In this document: piece after piece, positions 17,339-27,201 of the stretch
Layout of the letters: each line of letters begins with the position of its first letter
Numbering within the stretch: position 1 is the stretch's first letter
Source of the DNA: Actinomadura sp. J1-007
Lineage (GTDB): Bacteria; Actinomycetota; Actinomycetes; Streptosporangiales; Streptosporangiaceae
Assembly (NCBI RefSeq): GCF_009793335.1
Contig: NZ_WING01000002.1
Span: 806,001 to 870,000, forward strand
Length of the DNA stretch: 64,000 nt
Reading direction: 5' to 3'
The notes under the pieces: generated by a model
The model's input: the letters and a program-made list of their open reading frames with translations, nothing else
Told to the model about the DNA's origin: nothing
Databases searched by the model: none
Made by a program: the position numbers and the translations under genes

Positions 17339-18436
17339 ATGAGCAGTGGCTCGGAGGCGCAGGCCGTGGTGGACGAGATCATCGAGAGGCTCGGCCGCAA
17401 CGTCAACATCATGGACGACCGGGGCGTGATCATCGCGAGCGGCGACCGGGCGCGGGTCGGCGCGGTGCACGACGGGGCGCGGCGGGTCCTGGAGACGGGC
17501 GAGCCGTTCTCGGTGACGGGGGAGCGGGCGCGGGAGCTGCGCGGCACGCGCGCCGGGGTCAACCTGCCGATCCGGCTCGGCGGCGGCATCGCGGGCGTGG
17601 TCGGGGTGAGCGGCGAACCGGCGGAGGTCGGGCCGCTCGCCGAGGCGGTGGTGCTGATGAGCGAGCTGCTGATCACGCATCGCGCGCTGCGGGCCGAGAC
17701 GGAGTGGCGGCGCCGGGCGCGTACCCAGATCGTCGAGGACCTGGCGTCCGGGCGGCTCACGGCGACCGAGTGGCGGCAGCGCCTGCGGCTCGTCGGGGCG
17801 CGCCTCGTTCCGCCTTACCGTGTGCACGCGCTGCGTCCGCGCGCTGCGGGGCGGCCGTCCGAGCTGGGCGGCGGCTCGTTCGGAGCGGAGGGGGCGTTCG
17901 GGGCGGAGGGCGCGTTCGGGGACGATCCGGAGACCGTGCTGGCGGCCGTGGACGCCACGGGCACGCTGTGGGTGGTCGCGGAGGCCGCCGCGCCGACGCG
18001 CGCCCGCCTCACCGCTCTGCGGGACCGCCTGCCCGAGGGCGGGACGATCCTGGACGCGGGGGAGGCGGCGGGGTTCGCCGCCTTGGCCGACGCGGTCGGG
18101 CGCGGACGGCTCGCCCTGTGCGGAACGGCCCTGCCGGACGACGCGCGGCTGCGGGACCTGGAGGTGCACGTGCTGCTGGCCCGTGCGGGCGAGGACGTTC
18201 GCGCCGCGCTGGCCGAACGGGTCCTCGGGCCGCTGGACGAGGGGCTGCGCGCCACGCTGGGCGCGTACTTCGCCCGCGACCGGCGCGTCGCCGAGGCGGC
18301 CCGCGCCCTCGGCGTGCACCGCAACACCCTGGTCTACCGGCTCGGCCGCGTCGCCGAGCTGACCTCGTACGACCCGCGCCGGTTCGAGGACGCGGCCACG
18401 CTGCGCGTCGCCCTCCTGGCGGCCGGCGCCGGCTGA
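17339..18436 (+). CDS. CdaR/PucR-type transcriptional regulator
   Basis: 365 aa. The N-terminal ~130 residues form a sugar-diacid recognition domain (VDEIIERLGRNVNIMDDRGV, VNLPIRLGGGIAGVVGVSG). The C-terminal HTH_30 domain ends the protein (RVAEAARALGVHRNTLVYRL). Regulators of this layout activate glycerate, glucarate or galactarate use in response to glycerate, and a glycerate kinase gene follows 126 bp downstream on the same strand. A Glu/Ala-rich linker (GAEGAFGAEGAFG) separates the domains. Confidence 0.92.
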   Translation: MSSGSEAQAVVDEIIERLGRNVNIMDDRGVIIASGDRARVGAVHDGARRVLETGEPFSVTGERARELRGTRAGVNLPIRLGGGIAGVVGVSGEPAEVGPLAEAVVLMSELLITHRALRAETEWRRRARTQIVEDLASGRLTATEWRQRLRLVGARLVPPYRVHALRPRAAGRPSELGGGSFGAEGAFGAEGAFGDDPETVLAAVDATGTLWVVAEAAAPTRARLTALRDRLPEGGTILDAGEAAGFAALADAVGRGRLALCGTALPDDARLRDLEVHVLLARAGEDVRAALAERVLGPLDEGLRATLGAYFARDRRVAEAARALGVHRNTLVYRLGRVAELTSYDPRRFEDAATLRVALLAAGAG

Positions 18437-18440
18437 GCCG

Positions 18441-18458
18441 GTTGTGCGCGTGCACAAC
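18441..18458. promoter_or_regulatory. Operator-like inverted repeat before glycerate kinase
   Basis: GTTGTGC-gcgt-GCACAAC: 7-bp perfect arms with a 4-base spacer, located between the regulator stop and the kinase promoter (TAGGGT at 18524-18529). It is a good candidate for the site of the CdaR-like protein. Confidence 0.5.
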
Positions 18459-18562
18459 GCGCGCCCCGCTGACGTGGGCCAGGTTCGGCGTACGGCCCCA
18501 TGCGCGGCGGGCCGTCCGGTCTCTAGGGTCGGAACGGTCGGCCGCACTCGAAGGGACCCCGC

Positions 18563-19693
18563 TTGCGCATCGTGATCGCTCCCGACTCGTTCAAGGGCAG
18601 CCTCGGCGCCGCCGCCGTCTGCGCGGCGGTCGCGGACGGCGCGCGCCGGGCCGTGCCGGACGCCGAGATCGCCGAGGTGCCCATGGCCGACGGCGGCGAG
18701 GGCACGCTCGACTGCTTCCTCAGCGCCCGCGGCGGCGAGCAGGTCGAGCTGCCCGCGACCGACCCGCTCGGCCGTCCCGTCCGGGCCCGCTACGCGCTGT
18801 CGGGCGACGGGGCGTCCGCCGTCGTGGAGCTGGCGTCGGCGTCCGGGCTGCCGCTGGTCTCCGACCTCCCGCCCGACCCGATGAACGCCGGGACGCACGG
18901 CACCGGCGAGCTGATCGCCGACGCGGTGCGGCGCGGCGCCCGCGACGTGCTGGTCTGCGTCGGCGGCAGCGCCAGCACCGACGGCGGGACCGGGCTGCTG
19001 CGCGCGCTCGGGTTCCGGTTCACCGATGCGGACGGGGCAGAGCTGCCGCCGGGCGGAGCGGCCCTCGCCCGGCTCGCCGCGATCGACGCCTCAGGCGTCC
19101 CGGCCGAGGTCAGGGCCGTACGGCTGCGCGTCGCCTGCGACGTGACCAACCCGCTCGTCGGTCCCGCGGGGGCCGCCGCGGTGTTCGGGCCGCAGAAGGG
19201 CGCCACGCCCGGCCAGATCCAAGAGCTGGACGCGGCGCTCGGCACGTTCGCCGACGTCGTCGCGGCGACGACCGGCGCGCGCGTCCACGACCTGCCCGGC
19301 GCGGGCGCGGCGGGCGGGACGTGCGGCGGCCTCGCCGGCCTGCTCGGCGCCGAGCCCGCGCGCGGCGCCGAACTGGTCGCCGACACGGTCGGGCTCCCGG
19401 ACGCGCTGTCCGGGGCCGGGCTCGTCCTCACCGGCGAGGGGCGGCTCGACGGGCAGAGCGCGGGAGGCAAGGTCGTCTCCGTCGTCGCCGGGCTCGCCCG
19501 CGAGCGCGGGATCCCGGCCGTCGCGCTCGCCGGAGGCCTCGCGGGCCCGCTGGACGACCTGCACGCCCTCGGCCTCACCGCCGCGTTCAGCCTGGCCGAC
19601 GGCCCGCGCGCGCTGGACGAGCTGACCGCCGAGGCCGCGCCCCTGCTCGCCGCCCTGGCCGAGCAGGTCGTCCGCCTCCACGCCGCCCGCTGA
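18563..19693 (+). CDS. Glycerate kinase (GarK/GlxK family)
   Basis: 376 aa, glycerate kinase family 1. It starts MRIVIAPDSFKGSLGA and has MADGGEGTLDCFL, GGSASTDGGTGLLRALG, CDVTNPLVGPAGAAAVFGPQ and VLTGEGRLDGQSAGGK, all conserved. It phosphorylates D-glycerate with ATP, giving 2-phosphoglycerate (most bacterial members) or 3-phosphoglycerate. TTG start with GAAGGGA about 8 bases upstream. The regulator gene before it supports control by glycerate or sugar diacids. Confidence 0.94.
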   Translation: MRIVIAPDSFKGSLGAAAVCAAVADGARRAVPDAEIAEVPMADGGEGTLDCFLSARGGEQVELPATDPLGRPVRARYALSGDGASAVVELASASGLPLVSDLPPDPMNAGTHGTGELIADAVRRGARDVLVCVGGSASTDGGTGLLRALGFRFTDADGAELPPGGAALARLAAIDASGVPAEVRAVRLRVACDVTNPLVGPAGAAAVFGPQKGATPGQIQELDAALGTFADVVAATTGARVHDLPGAGAAGGTCGGLAGLLGAEPARGAELVADTVGLPDALSGAGLVLTGEGRLDGQSAGGKVVSVVAGLARERGIPAVALAGGLAGPLDDLHALGLTAAFSLADGPRALDELTAEAAPLLAALAEQVVRLHAAR

Positions 19694-19735
19694 CCCTCCG
19701 ACCCGCCCGCGCCGTCGAGGTGGACCGTCAGCGGG

Positions 19736-20371
19736 TCACGGCCGGTTCGGGGGCGGGGGTGGACGGGTCCGCGGGGAGGCGGGGACCGGTTTCGGGGCGA
19801 TGGTCAGGGCGGGCAGGAGGACGTGGGTGAGGGGGCCGATCGTCACCGCGTAGAGGACGGTGCCGACGCCGACCGTTCCGCCGAGGAGCCAGCCCGCCGC
19901 GAGGACGCTCAGCTCGATCGCCGTACGCACCACGCGGATCGAGTGGCCCCGCGCCGCCAGGCCGGTCGTCAGGCCGTCGCGCGGGCCCGCGCCGAGCCCG
20001 GCGCCGATGTAGCAGCCGGTCGCGAACCCGCCGACCAGCACCGCCGCGACGAGGTACGTCCAGCGCGCGGCGAGGGCGTGCGGGTCGGGCAGCAGCCACA
20101 GGAACAGGTCGGTGAACACGCCGACGAGCACCACGTTGCTGAGCGTGCCGACGCCGGGCCGCTGCCGCAGCGGGATCCAGGCCAGCAGCACCAGCGCCCC
20201 CGTGATGACGATCCATACGCCGATCGACAGGCCGAACCGCCGCGACAGGCCCTGGTGCAGGACGTCCCACGGGTCGTTGCCCAGTCCGGACGACACCTGG
20301 AGGGCGATGCCGAGGCCGTACAAGGCCAATCCCGCGTAGAGCTGGACGACGCGGCGAGCTAGCAGGGCCAT
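19736..20371 (-). CDS. YczE/YitT-type membrane protein
   Basis: 211 aa from ATG 20371 (GAAGGA 8 bases upstream; an upstream in-frame ATG at 20449 would overlap the divergent promoter). About five membrane helices; conserved loops NDPWDVLHQGLSRRFGLSIG and GAGLGAGPRDGLTTGLA, which are typical of the YczE family and form paired Gly/Asp-rich hairpins. Divergent from a MocR regulator gene, as yczE and yczR are in Bacillus. The Pro-rich tail is probably unstructured. Transported substrate not known. Confidence 0.88.
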   Translation of the reverse strand: MALLARRVVQLYAGLALYGLGIALQVSSGLGNDPWDVLHQGLSRRFGLSIGVWIVITGALVLLAWIPLRQRPGVGTLSNVVLVGVFTDLFLWLLPDPHALAARWTYLVAAVLVGGFATGCYIGAGLGAGPRDGLTTGLAARGHSIRVVRTAIELSVLAAGWLLGGTVGVGTVLYAVTIGPLTHVLLPALTIAPKPVPASPRTRPPPPPNRP

Positions 20372-20397
20372 TCTGGAGGTCCTTCGCAGGTGATGGG

Positions 20398-20466
20398 GTG
20401 GCTTATGGGGTGATTCTGGACGGGAGTGGCCTGGAAATTCTAGGGCCAATGGGGGAAAGTGGTTCT
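20398..20466. promoter_or_regulatory. Divergent promoter region between MocR and YczE genes
   Basis: AT-richer than its surroundings, with three direct GTGGYYT-type repeats at 20398, 20426 and 20459. MocR regulators bind direct repeats in such divergent regions; spacing here (28 and 33 bp) is uneven, so this is only a suggestion. Confidence 0.3.
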
Positions 20467-21923
20467 ATGAGCGCGCGTTACGTGAGCGGCCCGCAGATGG
20501 CCAGGCTGCTGGGCGACGTCCCGTCCGAACGGCCCGTCTACGCGGCGCTGGCCCGCGCCGTCCGCGGCCTCGTCCAGGACGGGCGGCTCGCGCCGCGCAC
20601 GCGGCTGCCCGCCGAACGGGACCTGGCGGCCGCGCTCGGCGTGAGCCGCACCACCGTCACGGCCGCGTACGACCGGCTCCGCGCGGAGCGGTACGTCGAG
20701 AGCCGGCAGGGCGCCGGGAGCTGGACCGCCCTGCCGCCCGCCGGCGTGTCGGTCACCGGCCCGCGCCCGGCGGGCGGGGTGTTCGCTCCGGGGCGCGGCC
20801 CCGGCGACGCGGCGTTCCTCGACCTCGGCTGCGCCGCGCCCGCCGCCCCGGCCGTGTTCGACGGCGCGGTCGCCGCCGCGGTCGCCGAGCTGCCCCGCCA
20901 CTCCGCCGGGCCCGGCTACGAACCCGCCGGGCTGGAGAGCCTGCGCGAGGCCGTCGCGGCCGGGTACGCGGCGCGCGGCGTGCCCACCCGCGCCGACCAG
21001 ATCGTGGTCACCAGCGGGGCGCAGCAGGCGTTCACGCTGCTCATCCACACGCTGGTCGAGCCGGGCGACGCCGTGCTGGTGGAGCGGCCCACCTACCCGC
21101 ACGCGCTCGGCGCGCTGCGCCGCCGGGGCGCCCGGCTCGTCCCCGTCGGCGTCAACGGGGCTGGGACGTCGAGCTGCTGGCCGGGAGCATGCGCCAGGCC
21201 CCGGTGCGGATGGCGTACACGGTCCCCGACTTCCACAACCCGACCGGCCTGCTGATGCCGGACGGCGACCGGGCCGCGCTGGTGGACGCCGCGCGCCGCG
21301 CCGACGCGTTCCTCGTCGCGGACGAGACGTTCGCCGACCTCGGCCACGACACGGGCGCGCCGCGCGTCCCGCCGCTCGCCGCCCACGACCGCGGCGGGCG
21401 GGTGATCAGCGTCGGGTCGGCGTCCAAGCTGATGTGGGGCGGGCTGCGCATCGGCTGGATCCGCACGACCGCGCCCCTGGCCCGCCGCCTGGTCCTCGCG
21501 CGCGAGCCGTTCGACATGGCGAGCCCGGTCCTGGAGCAGCTCATCGTCCGCGAGCTGCTGGCGAGCGTGGACGACGTGCGGGAGCAGCGCGCGCGGGAGC
21601 TCACGCGCTCGCGGGACGCGCTCGCCGGCGCGCTGCGCGAGCACCTGCCCGGCTGGGAGTTCCGCGTGCCGGAGGGCGGGCTGTCGCTGTGGGCGCGGAT
21701 GCCCGCGCCGGTCGCGACGCGGCTCGCCGAGACCGCCGAGCGGCACGGCGTGCGCGTCGTGCCCGGCCCGGCGTTCGGCGCCGACGGCGTGCTGGAGGAC
21801 TACGTGAGGCTGTCGTTCGTGCTGCCGCCCGAGGCGCTGCGCACCGCCGCCGAACGGCTCGCCGGAGCGCACCGCGAGGTCGAGGCCGCCCCGGCGGCCC
21901 GTCCCCTGCCCGCCTACGTCTGA
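20467..21923 (+). CDS. MocR (GntR/aminotransferase) regulator, frameshifted
   Basis: N-terminal winged helix (LPAERDLAAALGVSRTTVTA, about residues 43-65) fused to an aminotransferase fold. The latter has VTSGAQQAFTLLIH, DFHNPTGLLMP, and the PLP lysine in SVGSASKLMWGGLRIGW. These regulators sense PLP or amino compounds. The frame changes at the GGGG run 21157-21160; one added G gives NGGWDVELL and a 485-aa protein of usual length. ATG 20467 is taken since the HTH starts shortly after. It probably controls the divergent YczE gene. Confidence 0.87.
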
Positions 21924-21960
21924 ACGGCCCGGACGCTCCCGGACGCTCCCGGCCGCGCGG

Positions 21961-22395
21961 TCAGGGGGCGCGCTGGATGTAGTCCACCAGGTGCTCGCGC
22001 TCGCTCTCCAGCTCGTTCATCGCGCTCTTGACGACGTCGCCGATGCTGACGATGCCGACGAGCCGCCCGTCCTCCACGACGGGCAGGTGGCGGACGCGGT
22101 GCTCGGTCATGGTGCGGCGCAGCTCGTCCACGGCGGCGCCCGGTCCGCAGGTCCGCACCTGCGAGGTCATGATGTCGCTGACGGGCCGGCCGAGCAGGTC
22201 CGCGCCCTGCTCGTGCAGCCGCCGGACGACGTCGCGCTCGGAGGCGATCCCGGCGATGGCGACGCCGTCGGGCGACACCACCACCGCCCCGATGTTGTGC
22301 TCGGCCAGGGTGGCGAGCAGGTCGCGCACGGTGGCCTCGGGCGGCACGGTGGCCACCGTGCTTCCCTTCCGTCGAAGAACGTCGCGAATCCGCAT
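21961..22395 (-). CDS. CBS-domain pair protein
   Basis: 144 aa consisting of two CBS modules: residues ~8-62 (ATVRDLLATLAEHNIGAVVV, GIASERDVVRRL) and ~75-130 (MTSQVRTCGPGAAVDELRRT, HLPVVEDGRLVGIVSIGDVV). Such stand-alone pairs bind AMP, ATP or NAD and are linked to redox or energy sensing; the NDH-2-like gene lies divergent from it, 229 bp away. The start at 22395 reads MRIRDVLRRKG, the usual beginning of this family. Confidence 0.93.
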   Translation of the reverse strand: MRIRDVLRRKGSTVATVPPEATVRDLLATLAEHNIGAVVVSPDGVAIAGIASERDVVRRLHEQGADLLGRPVSDIMTSQVRTCGPGAAVDELRRTMTEHRVRHLPVVEDGRLVGIVSIGDVVKSAMNELESEREHLVDYIQRAP

Positions 22396-22624
22396 GCCTC
22401 ACGCTCCGGTGCCGGTGGGCGCCCGGCGGGCCGCGCGACCGGATGCCGGGCTCGTCCCTGTAAACGTCGCATGTTCCGTCGGCCGGGGAAACCCTTCGCA
22501 GCCAAACCGCCAAGAGCGGGTCAAGCGCCCGCGCTCCGGCGGAACGGCGCGGCGGACGGGCGGGGCGTTCGATTGCGGCCGGGGTACGTCACGTAGCGTG
22601 GTAGATCGACTGTGAGGAGTGACC

Positions 22625-23925
22625 GTGCCTGTACCCCGCATCGTGATCGTGGGCTCCGGCTTCGCCGGCTACGGCGTCGCGCGCCGCCTGGAGCGGCGGC
22701 TCCGGCCCGCCGCGGCCGAGATCCTGATGGTCTCGCCGTTCGGCTACAGCCTGTACCAGCCGCTGCTGCCGGAGGTGGCGGCCGGCCTGCTGGACCCGCG
22801 GTCCATCGCCGGCCCGCTGCACCGGCTGCTGCGCCGCACCCGGCTGGTGCCGGCAAGGCGACCGCCGTCGACCCGGGGGAGCGGACCGTCGAGCTCACCA
22901 AGATCGACGGCAGGACCGCGACGCTCCAGTACGACCGGCTCGTGCTGTGCCCGGGCAGCGTCACGCGCAGCTTCGACATCCCCGGCCTGAAGGAGCACGG
23001 CCACGGGATGAAGAACCTCGCCGAGGCCGTCTACCTGCGCGACCACGTCATCGCGCAGCTGGAGCTGGCGAGCGCGAGCCTCGACGCGTCCGAACGGGCC
23101 GCGCGGCTCGGGTTCCTGGTGGTGGGCGGCGGCTACGCCGGGGTGGAGACCGCCGCGAACCTCCAGCTGCTCACCACGCGCGCGCTCAAGAGCTTCCCGC
23201 GGCTCGACCCGGCGCTGCTGAGCTGGACGCTCATCGACGTCGCGCCGCACCTGCTGCCGGAGCTGGGCGAGCGGCTCGGGCAGGTCGCGATGCGCAAGCT
23301 GGTCCGGCGCGGCGTCGTGATCCGGCTCGGCACGAGCGTGGAGCGGCTGACCGAGTCGTCCGCGCACCTGACCGACGGCAGCACGCTGCCGTGCCGCACC
23401 ACCATCTGGACGGCGGGCGTCCAGCCGAGCGCGGTCGTGTCGACGCTGGACGCCCCGACGCAGAAGGGCCGCCTCGTCGTCGGCGCCGACCTGCGCCTGG
23501 CCGGGCGGCCCGAGGTGTTCGCGCTCGGCGACGCCGCCGCGGTGCCCGACCTGGAGGAGGGCGAGGGCGCGATCTGCCCGCCGACCGCGCAGCACGCGAC
23601 CCGGCAGGCGCGCACCGCCGCGCACAACGTCGCCGCGTCGCTGCTCGGCGGCGAGCCGCGGCCGTACCGGCACCGCGACCTCGGCCTGGTGGTCGACCTC
23701 GGCGGCACCCAGGCGGTCGCCCGGCCGCTCGGCGCGGAGCTGAAGGGCGTCACCGCGCAGGCCGTGACGCGCGGCTACCACCTGATGACGGTGCCGTCCG
23801 CCCGCGCCAAGACGCGCGTGCTGGGGGACTGGCTGCTGCACACCGTGGCGGGCGACGACCTGATCCGGCTCGGGCTGATGGACACCCGCACCGGCAGCCT
23901 CGCCGACGTGGAGCACAGCCTGTGA
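22625..23925 (+). CDS. NDH-2-like NAD(P)/FAD oxidoreductase, frameshifted
   Basis: Two dinucleotide-binding motifs: VIVGSGFAGYGVARRL (N-terminal FAD) and LVVGGGYAGVETAANL (NADH). Also LVLCPGSVTRSFDIPGLKE, WTAGVQPS and EVFALGDAAAVP as in type II NADH dehydrogenases, with a C-terminal amphipathic stretch ending DVEHSL. These move electrons from NADH to quinone on the membrane face. The frame breaks at about 22851-22853; adding one G gives VPGKATAV and 433 aa, a normal length. GTG 22625 follows GAGGAG by 5 bases. Confidence 0.85.
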
Positions 23926-24102
23926 CCGCTCCGTGAGCCCGCTCGCGGGGCTCCGGCGCGCCGGGCGGGCGATCCGCACGGCGCGATCATGGAACGGTAA
24001 TGATTCCGCCACACTCGGTGATCATGGCGTTCCGTCCGGGTAGGTGCCGTGATGTCCATCCGAGGGGAAGACGCCGGCGCGGCGTGGTGAGGGGGACGTC
24101 CG

Positions 24103-25379
24103 ATGCGGATCGGTTCGTGTGGCCCGCACGGCGGCCGGACCCGCGCCACCGCGGCCCTCCTCCTCCCGGCGGCGCTCGCCGGGAGCCTGCTCGCGGGCTG
24201 CGGGGGCGGCGGGTCCCGCGTCCCGGTCATCAACTTCTACAACGCGCCGCAGGAGAACCTCGACGCCATCGTCGACCGCTGCAACCGGATGGCCGCGGGG
24301 CGCTACCGGATCGTCAACAACACGCTGCCGCGCGGCGCCGACGACCAGCGCGAGCAGCTCGTGCGGCGGCTCGCGGCGGGCGACTCCGGCCTCGACGTCC
24401 TCGGCCTCGACGTCACGTGGACCGCCGAGCTGGCCGAGGCCGGCTGGATCCGCGAGTGGACGGGCGCGTACGCCCGCGAGGCCCGCAGGGACTCGCTGCC
24501 CGGCCCGCTCGACACCGCCGTCTGGCACGGGCGGCTGTACGGGGCGCCGTACAACACCAACGTGCAGCTCCTCTGGTACCGCTCCGACCTCATGCCCGCG
24601 CCGCCGAAGACGTGGGCGGGCCTCATGGACGCCTCCGCGAAGCTCGCCGCGCAGGGGCGGCCGCACTACGGCGAGGTCACCGGCGCACAGTACGAGGGCA
24701 TCGTCGTGTGGCTGAACAGCCTGGTCGAGTCGGGCGGCGGCCACATCCTCGACCCGTCCGGGGAGCGGGTGACGCTCGGCGGGCCCGCGCTGAGGGCGCT
24801 GCGGGTGATGCGCGAGTTCGGGCGCTCCGAGGCCGCCGACCCGTCGATCTCCAACACCAAGGAGGACGACGCGCGGCTCGCCGTCGAGGCCGGCCGCGCC
24901 GCCTACGAGGTGAACTGGCCGTTCGTGTACGCCTCGATGGCCTCCAATCGGCCCGAGCTGCTGCCGCGGTTCCGGTGGGCGCCCTACCCCGGCATCGACG
25001 GCCCCGGGCGCGCCCCGCTCGGCGGCGCGAACTTCGGGGTGAGCCGCTACTCCCGGTACCCCGACGCCTCGTTCCGCGCGGCGCTGTGCATGCGCGACCC
25101 CGAGAGCCAGCGGATCGCCGCCGTCAAGGACGGCCTGCCCCCCACCATGAACGCCGTCTACAACGCTCCGGGATGGCGCAGACGTTCCCGATGCGGGCGG
25201 AGATCCTCGCCGCGCTCAAGACCGCCGCGCCCCGCCCGAAGACCCCCACCTACCAGAACGTGTCGACCGTCACCGCGGTGACGCTGTCGCCGCCCGGGTC
25301 GATCGACCCGCGCAAGTCCCTCACCACGTTGCGCAGCCTGATCTCCGACGCGTTGCAGAGCAAGGGGGTGCTTCCGTGA
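24103..25379 (+). CDS. Extracellular solute-binding lipoprotein of sugar ABC importer, frameshifted
   Basis: Lipoprotein signal with LLAG-C lipobox (Cys at residue 33). Family 1 binding-protein body: GDSGLDVLGLDVTWTAELAE, WHGRLYGAPYNTNVQLLWYR, TWAGLMDAS, and GGANFGVSRYSRYP. The C-terminal part (MAQTFPMRAEILAALKTA) lies in another frame: a G seems lost at 25170-25172, and restoring it gives 425 aa. The stop overlaps the first permease gene by four bases (GTGA). It probably binds a trehalose- or maltose-like sugar, by similarity of layout to LpqY/SugABC systems. Confidence 0.88.
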
Positions 25380-26362
25380 GCGCGAACGCAGCGGGCGCCG
25401 CGGCCGCGGGCGGCTCCCGGCCAGGATCCGGCTCCGCCGCCGGATCCGGGCGGGGGGCCGGGTCCGGGCCGGAGAAGGCGCTGTCCGAGGGCCGCAGGTC
25501 CGAGCGCCGCCTGGGCTGGTGGCTGTGCGCGCCCGCCGCCCTCGTCATGGTCCTCGTGACCGGCTGGCCCATCGTGTACTCGGTGCTGCTGTCGTTGCAG
25601 CGCTACGACCTGAGGTTCCCGGGGCGCAAGGCGTGGATCGGGTTCGAGAACTACGCGACGGTCCTGTCCAGCTCGTTCTGGTGGGAGGCGTTCTGGGTGA
25701 CGCTGCTGGTCACCGTGGTGAGCGTGGCCATCGAGCTGGTGCTCGGGATGGCGCTCGCGCTCGCGATGTACCGGACGCTCGTCGGCCGGGGGATCGTCCG
25801 CACGCTCGTGCTGATCCCGTACGGCATCGTCACCGTCGCGGCGGCGTACGGCTGGAAGTACGCCTGGACGCCCGGCACGGGCTGGCTCGCCGGGGTCCTC
25901 CCGGCCGGCAGCGCGCCGCTCACCGAGCACTGGCCCGCCATCGGGATCATCACGCTCTCGGAGGTGTGGAAGACCACGCCGTTCATGGCGCTGCTGCTCA
26001 TGGCCGGCCTCGCGCTCGTGCCGGAGGACGCGCTGAAGGCCGCGTCGATGGACGGCGCGGGCCCCTGGCAGCGGTTCCGGCTCATCACGCTGCCGCTGAT
26101 GAAGCCCGCGATCCTCGCCGCGCTGCTGTTCCGGATGCTCGACGCGTTCCGCATCTTCGACAACATCTACGTGCTGACGAACGGCGCCGACAGCACGTCC
26201 TCGGTGTCGATCATCGCCTACCACAACCTGATCAGCGGCCTGAACCTCGGCATCGGCTCCACCATGTCGGTGCTGATCGTCGTCGCCGTCGCCGTCATCG
26301 CGTTCGTGTTCGTCAAGCTGCTGGGCACGAGCGCGCCCGGCCGGCCCGCGGGGAGGCGCTGA
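25376..26362 (+). CDS. Sugar ABC importer permease, MalF type
   Basis: 328 aa, six membrane helices and the EAA loop (EDALKAASMDGAGPWQRFRLITLPLM) that docks with the ATPase. A Gly/Ser-rich N-terminal tail of ~40 residues precedes the first helix (WWLCAPAALVMVLVTGWPIV). The GTG start overlaps the binding-protein stop and the stop overlaps the next ATG, so translation is coupled along the operon. Confidence 0.93.
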   Translation: MSANAAGAAAAGGSRPGSGSAAGSGRGAGSGPEKALSEGRRSERRLGWWLCAPAALVMVLVTGWPIVYSVLLSLQRYDLRFPGRKAWIGFENYATVLSSSFWWEAFWVTLLVTVVSVAIELVLGMALALAMYRTLVGRGIVRTLVLIPYGIVTVAAAYGWKYAWTPGTGWLAGVLPAGSAPLTEHWPAIGIITLSEVWKTTPFMALLLMAGLALVPEDALKAASMDGAGPWQRFRLITLPLMKPAILAALLFRMLDAFRIFDNIYVLTNGADSTSSVSIIAYHNLISGLNLGIGSTMSVLIVVAVAVIAFVFVKLLGTSAPGRPAGRR

Positions 26363-27192
26363 TGTCCAGGGCGGCGCGCCGCAAGGTGAAGTGGACGGCC
26401 GTCGACGTCCTGGTGCTGCTGTACGCGCTGATCCCGGTGGCGTGGATCGCGTCGCTGTCGTTCAAGGACCCGGCGACGATCACCAAGGGGACGTTCTGGC
26501 CGACGAAGTGGACCTGGTCCAACTACACCGGCATCTTCGACAACGGCGACTTCGTGCGGGGCCTGGTCAACTCGATCGGCATCGGGGTGATCTCCACGCT
26601 GGTGGCGATCGTGATCGGCACCATGGCGGCGTACGCGGTGGCGCGGCTGGCGTTCCCCGGCAAGTCGATGGTGCTCGGGATCTCGCTGCTGATCGCGATG
26701 TTCCCGCAGATCTCGCTGGTGACGCCGCTGTTCCAGATCGAGCGCGGGCTGCACCTGTTCAACACCTGGCCGGGGCTGATCCTGCCGTACATCACCTTCG
26801 CGCTGCCGCTGACCATCTACACCCTCTCGACGTTCTTCCGGGAGATCCCGTGGGACCTGGAGAAGGCCGCGAAGATGGACGGCGCGACGCCGTTCCAGGC
26901 GTTCCGGATGGTGATCGTGCCGCTGGCGATGCCGGGCGTGGTGACGACCGCGATCCTGGCGTTCATCCTGTGCTGGAACGACTTTCTGTTCTCGATCTCG
27001 CTGACCTCGTCGAGCCGGGCCCGCACCGCCCCGGCGACGATCTCGTTCTTCACCGGCAGCTCGCAGTTCGAGGACCCGACCGGGTCGATCGCCGCGGCGG
27101 CCATCGTGATCACGATCCCGATCGTGGTGTTCGTGCTGTTCTTCCAGCGCCGGATCGTGTCCGGCCTGACCTCCGGAGCCGTGAAGGGATGA
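26362..27192 (+). CDS. Sugar ABC importer permease, MalG type
   Basis: 276 aa, six membrane helices; EAA loop WDLEKAAKMDGATPFQAFRM at about residues 170-190 and the C-terminal motif FFQRRIVSGLTSGAVKG, typical of MalG/SugB proteins. Forms the membrane channel with the MalF-type partner. ATG 26362 shares a base with the previous stop. Confidence 0.93.
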   Translation: MSRAARRKVKWTAVDVLVLLYALIPVAWIASLSFKDPATITKGTFWPTKWTWSNYTGIFDNGDFVRGLVNSIGIGVISTLVAIVIGTMAAYAVARLAFPGKSMVLGISLLIAMFPQISLVTPLFQIERGLHLFNTWPGLILPYITFALPLTIYTLSTFFREIPWDLEKAAKMDGATPFQAFRMVIVPLAMPGVVTTAILAFILCWNDFLFSISLTSSSRARTAPATISFFTGSSQFEDPTGSIAAAAIVITIPIVVFVLFFQRRIVSGLTSGAVKG

Positions 27193-27201
27193 GGTGCGAC
27201 C

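Noticed and set aside
24000..24102. Riboswitch before the sugar importer operon
   Set aside because: Only scattered short repeats (GATCATGG) were seen; no conserved aptamer-like folding could be recognised by eye.
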